Source: UBA3064 sp023258775 (GTDB lineage: Bacteria > Pseudomonadota > Gammaproteobacteria > Burkholderiales > Burkholderiaceae_E). Taken from it: DNA of 64,000 bases. Position numbers and translations under genes: made by a program. Positions within the stretch are counted from its first letter, which is position 1. Each line of letters starts with the position of its first letter. Below the pieces are notes generated by a model that worked only from the letters and a program-made list of their open reading frames with translations, had not been told where the DNA came from and searched no databases. This document shows positions 15,571-23,729 of the stretch, one piece after another. Location of the stretch: positions 1 to 64,000 of the forward strand of contig JBIKXS010000010.1 in assembly GCA_044355655.1 (NCBI GenBank), given 5' to 3'.

Positions 15571-16986
15571 GTGCAATTTTCTGATTTCGCTTTTGCAGAA
15601 CCAATTAATCGTGCCATCGCCGAGATGGGCTACTCACTGCCAACGCCCATCCAGGCGCAGGCAATTCCAGTTGTGCTACAAGGCGAAGATGTCATGGGTG
15701 CAGCCCAGACGGGAACCGGTAAGACAGCAGGGTTTGCACTGCCAATACTGCAGCGTTTAATGGTCCACGCTAACGCCAGTGTTTCGCCAGCCAGACATCC
15801 CGTGCGGACTTTAATGCTGGCACCGACCCGAGAACTTGCTGACCAGATTTACGTCAACGTTCGTGACTATGCGAAATACACGCCGCTTCGGGTGGCAGTG
15901 GTCTTTGGCGGTGTTGATATCAAGCCTCAACTCGCGAGTCTGCGACAAGGCTGCGAGATTTTGATTGCTACACCGGGGCGCCTGCTTGATCACATCGAGC
16001 AAAAATCAGTCACGCTTACCCAGGTGCAGGCCTTGGTGCTTGATGAGGCCGACCGAATGCTTGATATGGGTTTTTTACCCGACATTCATCGGATTATTCG
16101 CTTATTGCCGCTCGAACGGCAAAATCTGATGTTTTCAGCTACTTTTTCGCCAGAGATTCGAAAGCTTGCAGAAACTTTTTTGCGTAACCCGAAGCTCATC
16201 GAGGTTGCCCGTCGCAACGCCTTGGCAGACAATGTCGAGCAGACGGTATACCGCGTTGGCTCGGACGATCAAAAGCGTTCTGCGGTATCGTATCTTTTAA
16301 AAGAACGTGGTCTCAGCCAGGTCATTGTCTTTACCAATACAAAAATAGGTGCGAGTCGGCTTGCCCGTGATTTGGCGCGGGAGGGTTTGAGCGCTGATGC
16401 GATTCATGGCGATAAATCGCAACAAGATCGTCTGACGACCCTTGAAGGTTTCAAGCAGGGTAGGGTATCGGTACTTGTTGCAACCGATGTGGCGGCGCGA
16501 GGTTTGGATATTGCCGAATTGCCTGCCGTGATTAATTTTGATCTGCCCTATTCGCCCGAGGATTATGTTCACCGAATCGGCCGCACCGGGCGGGCCGGTG
16601 CATCTGGTGTTGCGCTGTCGCTCATGACCCAATCCGATGAGCGCTATCTCACCGAGATTGAAAAGCTGACCAAGCGAAAGTTTGAGGTCAAAGAGCTCGC
16701 GTTGCCGACGATTCACGACACGCCAGTTTACGCTTCCAATACAGCCTCGCAGGCAATCCGTGTGCCACGACAGCGTCCGCAGTATGAGGCTTCGGCTCGA
16801 AAACTGCCGGGCTACTCGACCGATCCGTTTTTCTTCAGACCCTATGAACCAAGCGATATTGCTCCGCTCACATCCGCGCTTGGCGGGGCAACTGAAGCCG
16901 TTCATGAGCACATCGTCAAGCCCTCGATTTCAGCCTTACGAAAGCCAGCCAGACCGCTTGCCGCTTTGCTTGGTGGCAAACGCTAG
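15571..16986 (+). CDS. rhlE: DEAD-box RNA helicase, RhlE type
   Basis: This 471-residue ATP-dependent RNA helicase has the motifs in order: Q motif (GYSLPTPIQAQAIP), motif I AQTGTGKT, Ia PTRELADQ, Ib TPGRLLDH, II VLDEADRMLDMGF, III SATF, IV VIVFTNTK, V ATDVAARGLDI and VI HRIGRTGRAG. The LDMGFLPDIHRI variant points to RhlE. The C-terminal ~90 residues after the helicase core are proline- and alanine-rich. The start is GTG at 15571 with AGGA upstream. RhlE works in ribosome assembly and RNA decay. Its stop shares the bases CTAG with the stop of the convergent cardiolipin synthase gene. Confidence 0.95.
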   Translation: MQFSDFAFAEPINRAIAEMGYSLPTPIQAQAIPVVLQGEDVMGAAQTGTGKTAGFALPILQRLMVHANASVSPARHPVRTLMLAPTRELADQIYVNVRDYAKYTPLRVAVVFGGVDIKPQLASLRQGCEILIATPGRLLDHIEQKSVTLTQVQALVLDEADRMLDMGFLPDIHRIIRLLPLERQNLMFSATFSPEIRKLAETFLRNPKLIEVARRNALADNVEQTVYRVGSDDQKRSAVSYLLKERGLSQVIVFTNTKIGASRLARDLAREGLSADAIHGDKSQQDRLTTLEGFKQGRVSVLVATDVAARGLDIAELPAVINFDLPYSPEDYVHRIGRTGRAGASGVALSLMTQSDERYLTEIEKLTKRKFEVKELALPTIHDTPVYASNTASQAIRVPRQRPQYEASARKLPGYSTDPFFFRPYEPSDIAPLTSALGGATEAVHEHIVKPSISALRKPARPLAALLGGKR

Positions 16987-18437
16987 AGTACCGGCGCGAG
17001 TAGTTTTGCAGTTCGAACGGCAAGGTTAAACATTGCACCGCGTTGTGTGAGTAGGTTGTGAGAAATCGGTTTGCAATGCTGAAAATCTTCTTCAAGCATG
17101 CGGCTGATTTCTTGCGCAAAAGCCTTGTCATTAATCAATATAGAAATTTCGAAGTTCAGCCTGAACGATCGATTATCAAAGTTGACCGATCCAATACTGC
17201 TTAACGAATTGTCAATTAGTACGACTTTTTGATGCAAGAAACCGCGCGTGTAGCGAAAAAACTTAACACCAACATCACCGAGCGGTTTCAAGTAAGCATA
17301 CGAGGCGAGTTGAACCAGGCGGTGGTCGGGTCGTGAGGGCAGCATGATTCGCACATCAACCCCGCGAATTGCTGCCAATTGAAGTTGAGATACGAATTGT
17401 TCGTCAGGAACAAAATAAGGGCTCGCAATCCAAAGTCTATGCTGAGATTGCCTGATAAGTTCCATAAACAATAAGGTACAGGTCTCGATATTGGAGGCAG
17501 GGCTTGTCGGTGCGACCAGGACCGATTGATTGCTCTCCCAGGATATTGGCTCACAAATTAAGCGCTCCAAGGATTCGCCGCTTGCCCAAAGCCAATCTTC
17601 GATGACGACGGTTTGAACTGCCAGCGCAGCAGGGCCTTTGACGCATACATGCGTATCACGCCAATGTCCAAGCTCCGGATCCATGCCGACGTACTCCCTG
17701 CCAATGTTGAGACCACCAACCCATGCGCACTGACCGTCAACAACCACAATCTTGCGATGATTTCTAAAATTTAAACTGAAGCGATTACCAGGGTGTCGGC
17801 TTCCGTCGAACGCAACGACCTTTGCACCGGCCTGCCTCAGCTCATCAAACATGCGGCCTGCCTCGCCAGGCGTACCAATGCCGTCATACATGATGCAAAC
17901 TTTGACTCCTCGCAGAGCCCGTTCAATCAGCGCCTGTTTAAAAGGCTCGCCGATTTCATCGTGGCGCATCAAATAAAAGGACGCAAGCACATGATCTTTC
18001 GCAAGCGCGATGCCTGCAAACATCGACTTAAACGTTTCCTCGCCATCGATCAATAAGTCGAGTTGATTCGCGCTTGTGAAGGGTGAACCGGTAATCTCTT
18101 CGAGTGTCTTCAGATTGGCAGTAAGCTGAACATCTCTTAGCCTGGAATCACTCAAAAGACTCCGCAATACTTTGCTTCCCAGTCTTTGCTCAAGTTGCTC
18201 GCGGATTCTCCGCTTGCGATAGCCATTCACATGACTGCGTCCAAAAATCCAGTACGCTGGAACGGCAATCAGGGGGATACTGATAAGAACGATCACCCAG
18301 GCAATTGCGCCTTGAGAAGTTCTTGTTTCAAGAACGGCCTGGGTGGCTGAAACAAAACCAAAGACTTGTGCGGTCAGTAAAAAGCCAAGCCACCACGCGT
18401 TGGTGTCGGGGCCTAAACTGAGCAATACGTTGAGCAT
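16983..18437 (-). CDS. cls: Cardiolipin synthase
   Basis: The 484-residue protein is a bacterial phospholipase D-type cardiolipin synthase. Two N-terminal membrane helices (WWLGFLLTAQVFGFVSATQAV and IAWVIVLISIPLIAVPAYWIFG) anchor it in the inner membrane. Two HKD motifs follow: NHRKIVVVDG...GGLNIGREY near residue 225 and LHQKVVLIDNSLSSIGSVNFDNRS near residue 405. It joins two phosphatidylglycerols, or phosphatidylglycerol with phosphatidylethanolamine, into cardiolipin. It begins one base after the gluQRS stop on the same strand, so a LysR-gluQRS-cls operon is likely. Which of the three Cls types it is cannot be settled here. Confidence 0.95.
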   Translation of the reverse strand: MLNVLLSLGPDTNAWWLGFLLTAQVFGFVSATQAVLETRTSQGAIAWVIVLISIPLIAVPAYWIFGRSHVNGYRKRRIREQLEQRLGSKVLRSLLSDSRLRDVQLTANLKTLEEITGSPFTSANQLDLLIDGEETFKSMFAGIALAKDHVLASFYLMRHDEIGEPFKQALIERALRGVKVCIMYDGIGTPGEAGRMFDELRQAGAKVVAFDGSRHPGNRFSLNFRNHRKIVVVDGQCAWVGGLNIGREYVGMDPELGHWRDTHVCVKGPAALAVQTVVIEDWLWASGESLERLICEPISWESNQSVLVAPTSPASNIETCTLLFMELIRQSQHRLWIASPYFVPDEQFVSQLQLAAIRGVDVRIMLPSRPDHRLVQLASYAYLKPLGDVGVKFFRYTRGFLHQKVVLIDNSLSSIGSVNFDNRSFRLNFEISILINDKAFAQEISRMLEEDFQHCKPISHNLLTQRGAMFNLAVRTAKLLAPVL

Positions 18438-18438
18438 G

Positions 18439-19614
18439 CTAGTTGCCCGCTTCGGATACTCGATCTGACGAGGACGTTGAGCCGATCCAGCGAGTTGCCC
18501 AGGCTACTGTCGCTTGCGACAAAAAGCCCTCCAGGCTATCGGCGCTTAAGGCTCCGAGTCCGAGATGTTGGGCTGCCTGCCTTAAGTTTTCAAGTGCATG
18601 CTGTGGAACAAGCGCCTTGGCACCTTGCTGCTTAGAGAGCTTTTGTCCCTGTGCGTCTCTTAAAACTGGAAGATGACAGTAGCGAATCTCGCGATAAGCC
18701 AGCAATTGCTGAAGCGCAATATGCCTGGCTGTTGACGATAGCAAGTCGTCTCCGCGAACAACATCGGTGACACCGTCTTTTTCGTCATCGACGACGACAG
18801 CCAGGTGATAGCTGCTCTGACCGTTTGCACGAACCACCACGAAGTCACCAATCGACTCAACAAGTCGACTTTTCTGGTGGCCGAATAACCGATCTGAAAA
18901 CTCAATCGGACTGTCGGGTACGATGAGTCGCCAGGCACCATCGCCTTCAATGCGCATCGAAGCCCGACAAGTGCCGGGGTAGGGTCGTTCAGCAGGCATG
19001 ACGGGGCTGAACGCTTTAGCGATCTGCCCCGATGCCTTGCTACCTGCCAGAGTCATTTCGAAGGCTGGAAGTTCGCGAGTACGAAATCCTTGGTCACGAC
19101 GAACTTGGATTCCAAGCCGATGAGCGTAGGACTCGCCCGTCGAACCTTCCCGGTCGCCGACATAATTTGCCAAACTTTCCTGATCACAGGCCTCGCCCGT
19201 TGATCTGCCCTCGTCTTCTAGATTTTTTTTCTTCAACACTTCTTCGATTTGTCGCCTGCTGCAGCGACATCGATAAACAACTCGGTCTCGGATTAGGTTC
19301 GATAACGCAGCCTCATACCTCGCCTCACGCCTTGATTGCCAGCCAACAGGCCCATCGTGATTGAGGCCGTGCGCGCGAAGACTTTCAATGATCGATAAGG
19401 CGTGGTCACGACGACAGCGATCTTTGTCAACATCCTCGATGCGCAGCAGCCAGCGACCGCCGTGCGCTTTTGCATCGAGCCAACTTGCAAGTGCGGTGCA
19501 AAGCGATCCTAAATGTAGGGGGCCCGTCGGTGAGGGTGCAAAACGACCAGTGTAAGAAGGTACGAATCTACTGATGTAATTATTATATCGACTAGCATAT
19601 TGATCTCCACTCAC
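18439..19614 (-). CDS. gluQ: Glutamyl-queuosine tRNA(Asp) synthetase, with a large insertion
   Basis: The 391-residue protein is a tRNA-independent glutamate-activating paralogue of GluRS that attaches glutamate to the queuosine of tRNA(Asp). It shows TGRFAPSPTGPLHLGSLCTAL (residues ~22-42, with the HIGH-like HLGS), RIEDVDKDR, and the KLSKQ motif near residue 318. GluQRS proteins are usually about 300 residues. Here the zinc-ligand pairs CRC (116-118) and YPGTC (212-216) are about 94 residues apart instead of a few to twenty, because a charged insertion (about 125-208) lies between them. The start is GTG overlapping the LysR stop (GTGA). The insertion does not break the frame or any conserved motif. 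Confidence 0.9.
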   Translation of the reverse strand: MSGDQYASRYNNYISRFVPSYTGRFAPSPTGPLHLGSLCTALASWLDAKAHGGRWLLRIEDVDKDRCRRDHALSIIESLRAHGLNHDGPVGWQSRREARYEAALSNLIRDRVVYRCRCSRRQIEEVLKKKNLEDEGRSTGEACDQESLANYVGDREGSTGESYAHRLGIQVRRDQGFRTRELPAFEMTLAGSKASGQIAKAFSPVMPAERPYPGTCRASMRIEGDGAWRLIVPDSPIEFSDRLFGHQKSRLVESIGDFVVVRANGQSSYHLAVVVDDEKDGVTDVVRGDDLLSSTARHIALQQLLAYREIRYCHLPVLRDAQGQKLSKQQGAKALVPQHALENLRQAAQHLGLGALSADSLEGFLSQATVAWATRWIGSTSSSDRVSEAGN

Positions 19615-20588
19615 GACGATTTTCCCCCGAGTAATTTACTGCGTACGCGTGGGGTTTGTAAGCGGCTAAGCCACCATGCCAAAGCTTTGCCCGGGCGGCG
19701 CGTTGACCATGCGTAGCGCATGGCGGTCGCTTGCCTCTGGGGCTTAACGTCCAGCGCAATCAGCGAGCCAGTGATTAAATCCTGTCTCACGTACGGTTCG
19801 GGCATCCAGCCAACGCCAAGTCCAGCGAGTATTGCGGCGCGTTTTTGCGCTGCACTTGCAAGCGTCAGGCGCGCCTGGTGACTCAGAATCCCCCAGTCGC
19901 GTCCTAATCGCTGTTGTGCGCTATCGGCAACGGCAATCGCTGTTAAGCGATCGAGTTCCAGATGCTCAGCGTTGTTGCCATGATGGCTTGCCGTCTTGGC
20001 CAGGGGATGTGTGGACGCCATGCAGAATATCCATGGTAGTTGCCCTAGCGACCGAACCTCGAATTGTGATCCGTGAATCGAGGGTTGTGAGGTGTCGACA
20101 GGCATACCAATGGCAAGCGAAACACGACCTTCTGCAAGTGCCTCCCAACTTCCTTCGAGCACTTCATGCCGTACCCTTAATCGGGTGGGAATCTGCATTG
20201 ATTCAAAATCTTTGATGAGTGCTAAACAATCCTCGAAACGAAGACTGCCATCGAGTGCAATCGAAAGCTCAGACTCCCAATCCTTTCCCAAGTCCTTGAC
20301 CTGGGAAAGCATGCGCTCTGTGAGTTGAAAGATCTGTGTTGAATGTGCAAGTAATACCTTTGTTGCATCGGTGGGCTTCGCAATTCGCCCTCTTCGGTCA
20401 AAGAGTAAAACATCGAGCTCTTCTTCAAGTTTTCGGACGGAGTAACTAAGTGCGGAGGGCACCTTGCCCAATGCTCTCGCAGCCGATGCAAAGCTTCCGC
20501 GTCGCGCAATGGTCTCGAGAATTTGCAATTGCTCTAGGCTGATCGGCGGTGGATGAAGCATACCCGAGGCTTTAATGTTTCTAGACAT
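19611..20588 (-). CDS. LysR-family transcriptional regulator
   Basis: The 325-residue protein has the LysR winged helix-turn-helix at residues ~17-76 (LEQLQILETIARRGSFASAARALGKVPSALSYSVRKLEEELDVLLFDRRGR). A periplasmic-binding-protein-like effector domain follows. The VPSALSYSVRKLE form of the recognition helix is found in regulators next to pirin genes. It is divergent from the pirin gene, with 111 nt between starts, and overlaps gluQRS by 4 nt. This suggests it regulates pirin and flavodoxin and itself; the effector is unknown. Confidence 0.92.
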   Translation of the reverse strand: MSRNIKASGMLHPPPISLEQLQILETIARRGSFASAARALGKVPSALSYSVRKLEEELDVLLFDRRGRIAKPTDATKVLLAHSTQIFQLTERMLSQVKDLGKDWESELSIALDGSLRFEDCLALIKDFESMQIPTRLRVRHEVLEGSWEALAEGRVSLAIGMPVDTSQPSIHGSQFEVRSLGQLPWIFCMASTHPLAKTASHHGNNAEHLELDRLTAIAVADSAQQRLGRDWGILSHQARLTLASAAQKRAAILAGLGVGWMPEPYVRQDLITGSLIALDVKPQRQATAMRYAWSTRRPGKALAWWLSRLQTPRVRSKLLGGKSS

Positions 20589-20616
20589 TCGTCAAGCTTA
20601 ACAAACTCATCAAAAA

Positions 20617-20637
20617 ATTTGAATGCTGTCAGCAAAT
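20617..20637. promoter_or_regulatory. Candidate LysR operator between LysR and pirin genes
   Basis: A perfect dyad ATTTG-N11-CAAAT lies in the 111-nt divergent gap. A second dyad, TGCTG-T-CAGCA, is nested inside it. LysR regulators typically bind T-N11-A type dyads in exactly this position. The site is about 28 nt from the LysR start and 63 nt from the pirin start. Confidence 0.5.
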
Positions 20638-20699
20638 CAGCGCAGTGCCAAATCTCGTCCTAATGATCACACTTCGTGCTCAAAGCAAGGAGGCTCACT

Positions 20700-21407
20700 A
20701 TGCAACAGTTGATTCGACGAGCTCAAGAGCGCGGCATGGCCGATCATGGCTGGCTAAAGAGCGCACACAGTTTTTCATTTGCCAGTTATCAGGATCCGCA
20801 ATGGATGCAGTTTGGTCCTTTGAGGGTGATCAACGAAGACCGTGTCGCCCCCGGTCAAGGCTTCGGCACCCATGGGCATCGCGACATGGAAATTATCAGC
20901 TATGTGCTTGATGGTGCACTTGCGCATCGAGATAATATGGGTAACGGTTCGGTCATTCAGCCTGGTGATGTGCAGCGAATGAGTGCTGGCACGGGCGTGA
21001 TGCACTCGGAGTTCAACCATCAACAAACTGACTGGACTCATTTTCTGCAAATATGGATTATTCCTGATCGATCAGGGCATCAGCCTTCTTACGAGCAAAA
21101 GCATTTCCCAATCGATCGGCGCCGCGGCCGCCTGGCACTGATTGTCTCGCCCGATGGTGCTGAGGATTCGTTGACATTGCATCAACAGGCGCGCATCTAT
21201 GCGGGCTGTTTTACCGACTCGGAGCAGTCTTCACTTCATGTGGCAAACGATCGCGGACTTTGGGTTCAGTTAGCCCGGGGGTCGGCGTTTGTGAATGGTC
21301 AGGCGCTTGAAGCTGGTGATGGGTTTGCTTTAACGGATATATCGATCTTAACGATAGACCAAGCGAAAGACGCTGAGGTCTTGGTGTTTGACCTTCCCTT
21401 GAACTAG
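20700..21407 (+). CDS. Pirin family protein (quercetinase-like bicupin)
   Basis: This 235-residue bicupin starts at an ATG with a strong AGGAGG ribosome binding site. The N-terminal cupin shows ADHGWLKSAHSFSFASYQDP, GQGFGTHGHRDMEIISYVLDG and the later MHSEFNH, which together give the metal-binding histidines and glutamate of pirins. The length matches YhhW of E. coli, which has quercetin 2,3-dioxygenase activity in vitro. It is followed 10 nt later by a flavodoxin-fold gene and is divergent from a LysR gene. That three-gene arrangement recurs in proteobacteria and suggests a redox or quinone/phenolic stress response. Confidence 0.93.
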   Translation: MQQLIRRAQERGMADHGWLKSAHSFSFASYQDPQWMQFGPLRVINEDRVAPGQGFGTHGHRDMEIISYVLDGALAHRDNMGNGSVIQPGDVQRMSAGTGVMHSEFNHQQTDWTHFLQIWIIPDRSGHQPSYEQKHFPIDRRRGRLALIVSPDGAEDSLTLHQQARIYAGCFTDSEQSSLHVANDRGLWVQLARGSAFVNGQALEAGDGFALTDISILTIDQAKDAEVLVFDLPLN

Positions 21408-21417
21408 GAGAGTTGTT

Positions 21418-21969
21418 ATGAGTGCAATTGATGTTGCCGTGGCTTATCACTCGGGCTATGGCCATACTGCCAAGGTCGCCGAGGCGGTCGTACACGGTGT
21501 GAAGCTGGCAGGCAAAAGTGTGGTGTTAATCGATGTATCCAAGATCACTGAGGAGCAATGGCTCGAACTCGATGCAGCCAAGGCAATCGTTTTTGGGGCG
21601 CCAACTTACATGGGGGGCGCATCAGCACAGTTCAAGCAGTTTGCTGATACCAGTTCCAAACGTTGGTTCACTCAAGCCTGGAAGGATAAGTATGCAGGTG
21701 GTTTTACCTGTTCGCTTTCAATGAGTGGTGATAAGTACGCAACCCTCATGTCCTTTGTGACCTTGGCCATGCAACACTCAATGGTTTGGATTGGTACTGG
21801 GATGATGCCTGCGGCGACCCCTGGTGCGCCAGATCAAATGAATCGCATTGGCTCTTCGATTGGTGTGATGGCGCAAGCCGATAATGTGCCCGCTGATCAA
21901 AGTCCGCCAAAGGGCGATCTTGATACCGCGATTGCCTACGGCGAGCGAATCGCACGCTGGATTGCTTGA
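21418..21969 (+). CDS. Flavodoxin-fold NAD(P)H:quinone oxidoreductase-like protein
   Basis: This 183-residue FMN-binding protein has AYHSGYGHTAKVAEAVVHG at residues ~9-27 (phosphate-binding loop) and VFGAPTYMGGASAQFKQFADTSS near residue 60, as in WrbA-like quinone reductases. The usual WrbA length is about 200. It should carry out two-electron reduction of quinones. It follows the pirin gene by 10 nt with GGAG upstream of its ATG. Its last 34 nt overlap the end of the convergent HAD phosphatase gene. Confidence 0.88.
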   Translation: MSAIDVAVAYHSGYGHTAKVAEAVVHGVKLAGKSVVLIDVSKITEEQWLELDAAKAIVFGAPTYMGGASAQFKQFADTSSKRWFTQAWKDKYAGGFTCSLSMSGDKYATLMSFVTLAMQHSMVWIGTGMMPAATPGAPDQMNRIGSSIGVMAQADNVPADQSPPKGDLDTAIAYGERIARWIA

Positions 21970-22769
21970 GCCCAGGCCTCAAAGCCTGCTGATGCCTTGG
22001 CGCTCGAAAAGCGCTTGGGCATTTGCTCAACATGGCCTTGAAAATGCTCGGGGCCTTGGACCGCAACATGGTGGGGGAAATTGGCAAACATGCTCTCATC
22101 ATTGGGTGCATCACCGACGAAAAACCAGCTCGATTGCGCGCGATGGCGGTCGTGGTCAAATAGTTTTTTGAGCAAATTGAGACTGCTGCTTCCCTTGTCG
22201 AATTCTCCAGCCCAAGCGTTGATATGGACATTGCTGGCTCGCGCACGATAGCCCTGCTTTTGACATTGGTCGATGAATCGCGTCACGACATCCCAAGGAG
22301 CCTTAACCTGTTCGTTCCAGTCAATAGCGACATCAACAAGTCGCTGACCCTGATCACTGGCCCAGCAAAGCGGGGGGTAGTGGGGCATCCATTGTTCTGC
22401 AAGGCTCACCAAGTCCTTGCGTGCTGAAATGTCGCCGAAGTATTGCACTTCGAACTGAAATGCTTGCCGATCGAGTTGATCTGCGGTGACGAGATCTCCT
22501 GATGGGTTCACGCGCCACATGGCCAGCCCACCGCTTTCTGCAATGACGGCATCGATGGGCCAGTGGTGCAACATCATATGACCCCATGCTGCCGAGCGCC
22601 CTGTAACGGGTATGAGTTTTAGACCGCTATGATGAAGCGACCAAAGCGCTTCATAGGTTGATGCTCTTAATTGCCCATGCTGGGTAAGCGTGCCATCCAC
22701 GTCGGTGAGCAAGCCGTAAAGACGGCTTGGGATAACTTCTTCGCTTGCCTCCGTCGTATCGCAGCCCAC
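21936..22769 (-). CDS. HAD-IIB phosphatase (mannosyl-3-phosphoglycerate phosphatase-like)
   Basis: The 277-residue protein has HAD motif I LLTDVDGTLT (residues ~19-28), motif II PVTGR with GHMMLHHWPIDAVIAESGG, a cap domain of the C2 (IIB) type, motif III lysine in DKGSSSLNLLKKLF, and motif IV FVGDAPNDESMFANF. It should hydrolyse a phosphorylated sugar or glycerate ester. Mannosyl-3-phosphoglycerate phosphatases share this layout, but no synthase gene is near. The start is GTG at 22769, 3 nt after the stop of the upstream EamA gene, so they form a two-gene unit. Confidence 0.82.
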   Translation of the reverse strand: MGCDTTEASEEVIPSRLYGLLTDVDGTLTQHGQLRASTYEALWSLHHSGLKLIPVTGRSAAWGHMMLHHWPIDAVIAESGGLAMWRVNPSGDLVTADQLDRQAFQFEVQYFGDISARKDLVSLAEQWMPHYPPLCWASDQGQRLVDVAIDWNEQVKAPWDVVTRFIDQCQKQGYRARASNVHINAWAGEFDKGSSSLNLLKKLFDHDRHRAQSSWFFVGDAPNDESMFANFPHHVAVQGPEHFQGHVEQMPKRFSSAKASAGFEAWAQAIQRAIRSP

Positions 22770-22772
22770 GAC

Positions 22773-23663
22773 TTACTTCCACCGATCCCGCAAGGCGTTT
22801 ACGGCAAGACCGCCAATGACGAGCAAGCCGCCTTGCACAGTTGTCGCAGGCATTTTTTCATCGGCGCCCAGCCAGGCCCAAATCGGCCCAAGCACAACTT
22901 CGAGAAGACAAATCAGGGCAATTTCATGCGGTGGCAAAAAGCGTGCGACCCAGACAAGCAGTGCGCAAGGAATGGCCAGTTGAACAATGCCTAAAAGCGC
23001 TAACCAGGCGAGGTCGTTGTGACTTGCTTCAAAGGGCATTGCCCAGGGAAGGGTTACAGCGCAGGACATCAAAGCGCCCACTAAAACCGCCGGAATCAAA
23101 TCAACTTGAGCTCGCTGGGCACGTAGGACCACCAGGTTGGCTGCCGAAGCAAGGGGTACGCCCGCGGCTATTAACATACCTTCGAGACCTTCAGTTGAAA
23201 TGCCTTCGCGCACCATCCACCAGACCCCAATACCCGCCACGGCGATGGCAAACCAGGTTGACTTCTCAATCGCTGACTTTAAGAAGAGCCTCGCCATCAA
23301 GGCAGCAAGCAATGGTGCAAGGCTCATCACAACCACGGTGTTGGCCACGCTTGTACGAGTAAGGGCAATCATGAAGCAAGTGAACATCACCGCCCACATG
23401 GCGCCAGAAAAAAGACCCCAGCGGCCAATTGCCCAGAGCATTTGAAAGGCCTTACTGCGCCAATGCCAGACAATCCCCACACTCATGGCGAGTAAACAGA
23501 ATAGACTTCGCCAAAAGGTGACTTCCACGCTTTGAGCTTGTTCGAGTTGCCGACTCACCAGTCCGGCAATCGACCACATCAAGGTGCAAACAACCAGTAG
23601 CGCGATTGCCTGGCCATGGCTTGGTTGAAAGCCCTTGGCACTGATTGTTCCGTTTTCACTCAT
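22773..23663 (-). CDS. EamA/DMT family exporter
   Basis: The 296-residue protein has ten predicted membrane helices in two EamA repeats. Examples are IALLVVCTLMWSIAGLVSRQL at the start of repeat 1 and MLIAAGVPLASAANLVVLRAQ at the start of repeat 2. The motif LLEVVLGPIWAWLGADEKM in the last part is characteristic. Members export amino acids or other small metabolites; the substrate is unknown. The ATG at 23663 was preferred to an upstream TTG at 23687. It is divergent from the aminotransferase gene with a short gap and is followed at once by the HAD phosphatase gene. Confidence 0.88.
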   Translation of the reverse strand: MSENGTISAKGFQPSHGQAIALLVVCTLMWSIAGLVSRQLEQAQSVEVTFWRSLFCLLAMSVGIVWHWRSKAFQMLWAIGRWGLFSGAMWAVMFTCFMIALTRTSVANTVVVMSLAPLLAALMARLFLKSAIEKSTWFAIAVAGIGVWWMVREGISTEGLEGMLIAAGVPLASAANLVVLRAQRAQVDLIPAVLVGALMSCAVTLPWAMPFEASHNDLAWLALLGIVQLAIPCALLVWVARFLPPHEIALICLLEVVLGPIWAWLGADEKMPATTVQGGLLVIGGLAVNALRDRWK

Positions 23664-23729
23664 TGGTATTCGCAGCCTCACGCACAAGTTTGGACAATGC
23701 CAAAGTAATTACTCCGGAGAATGACCGTC

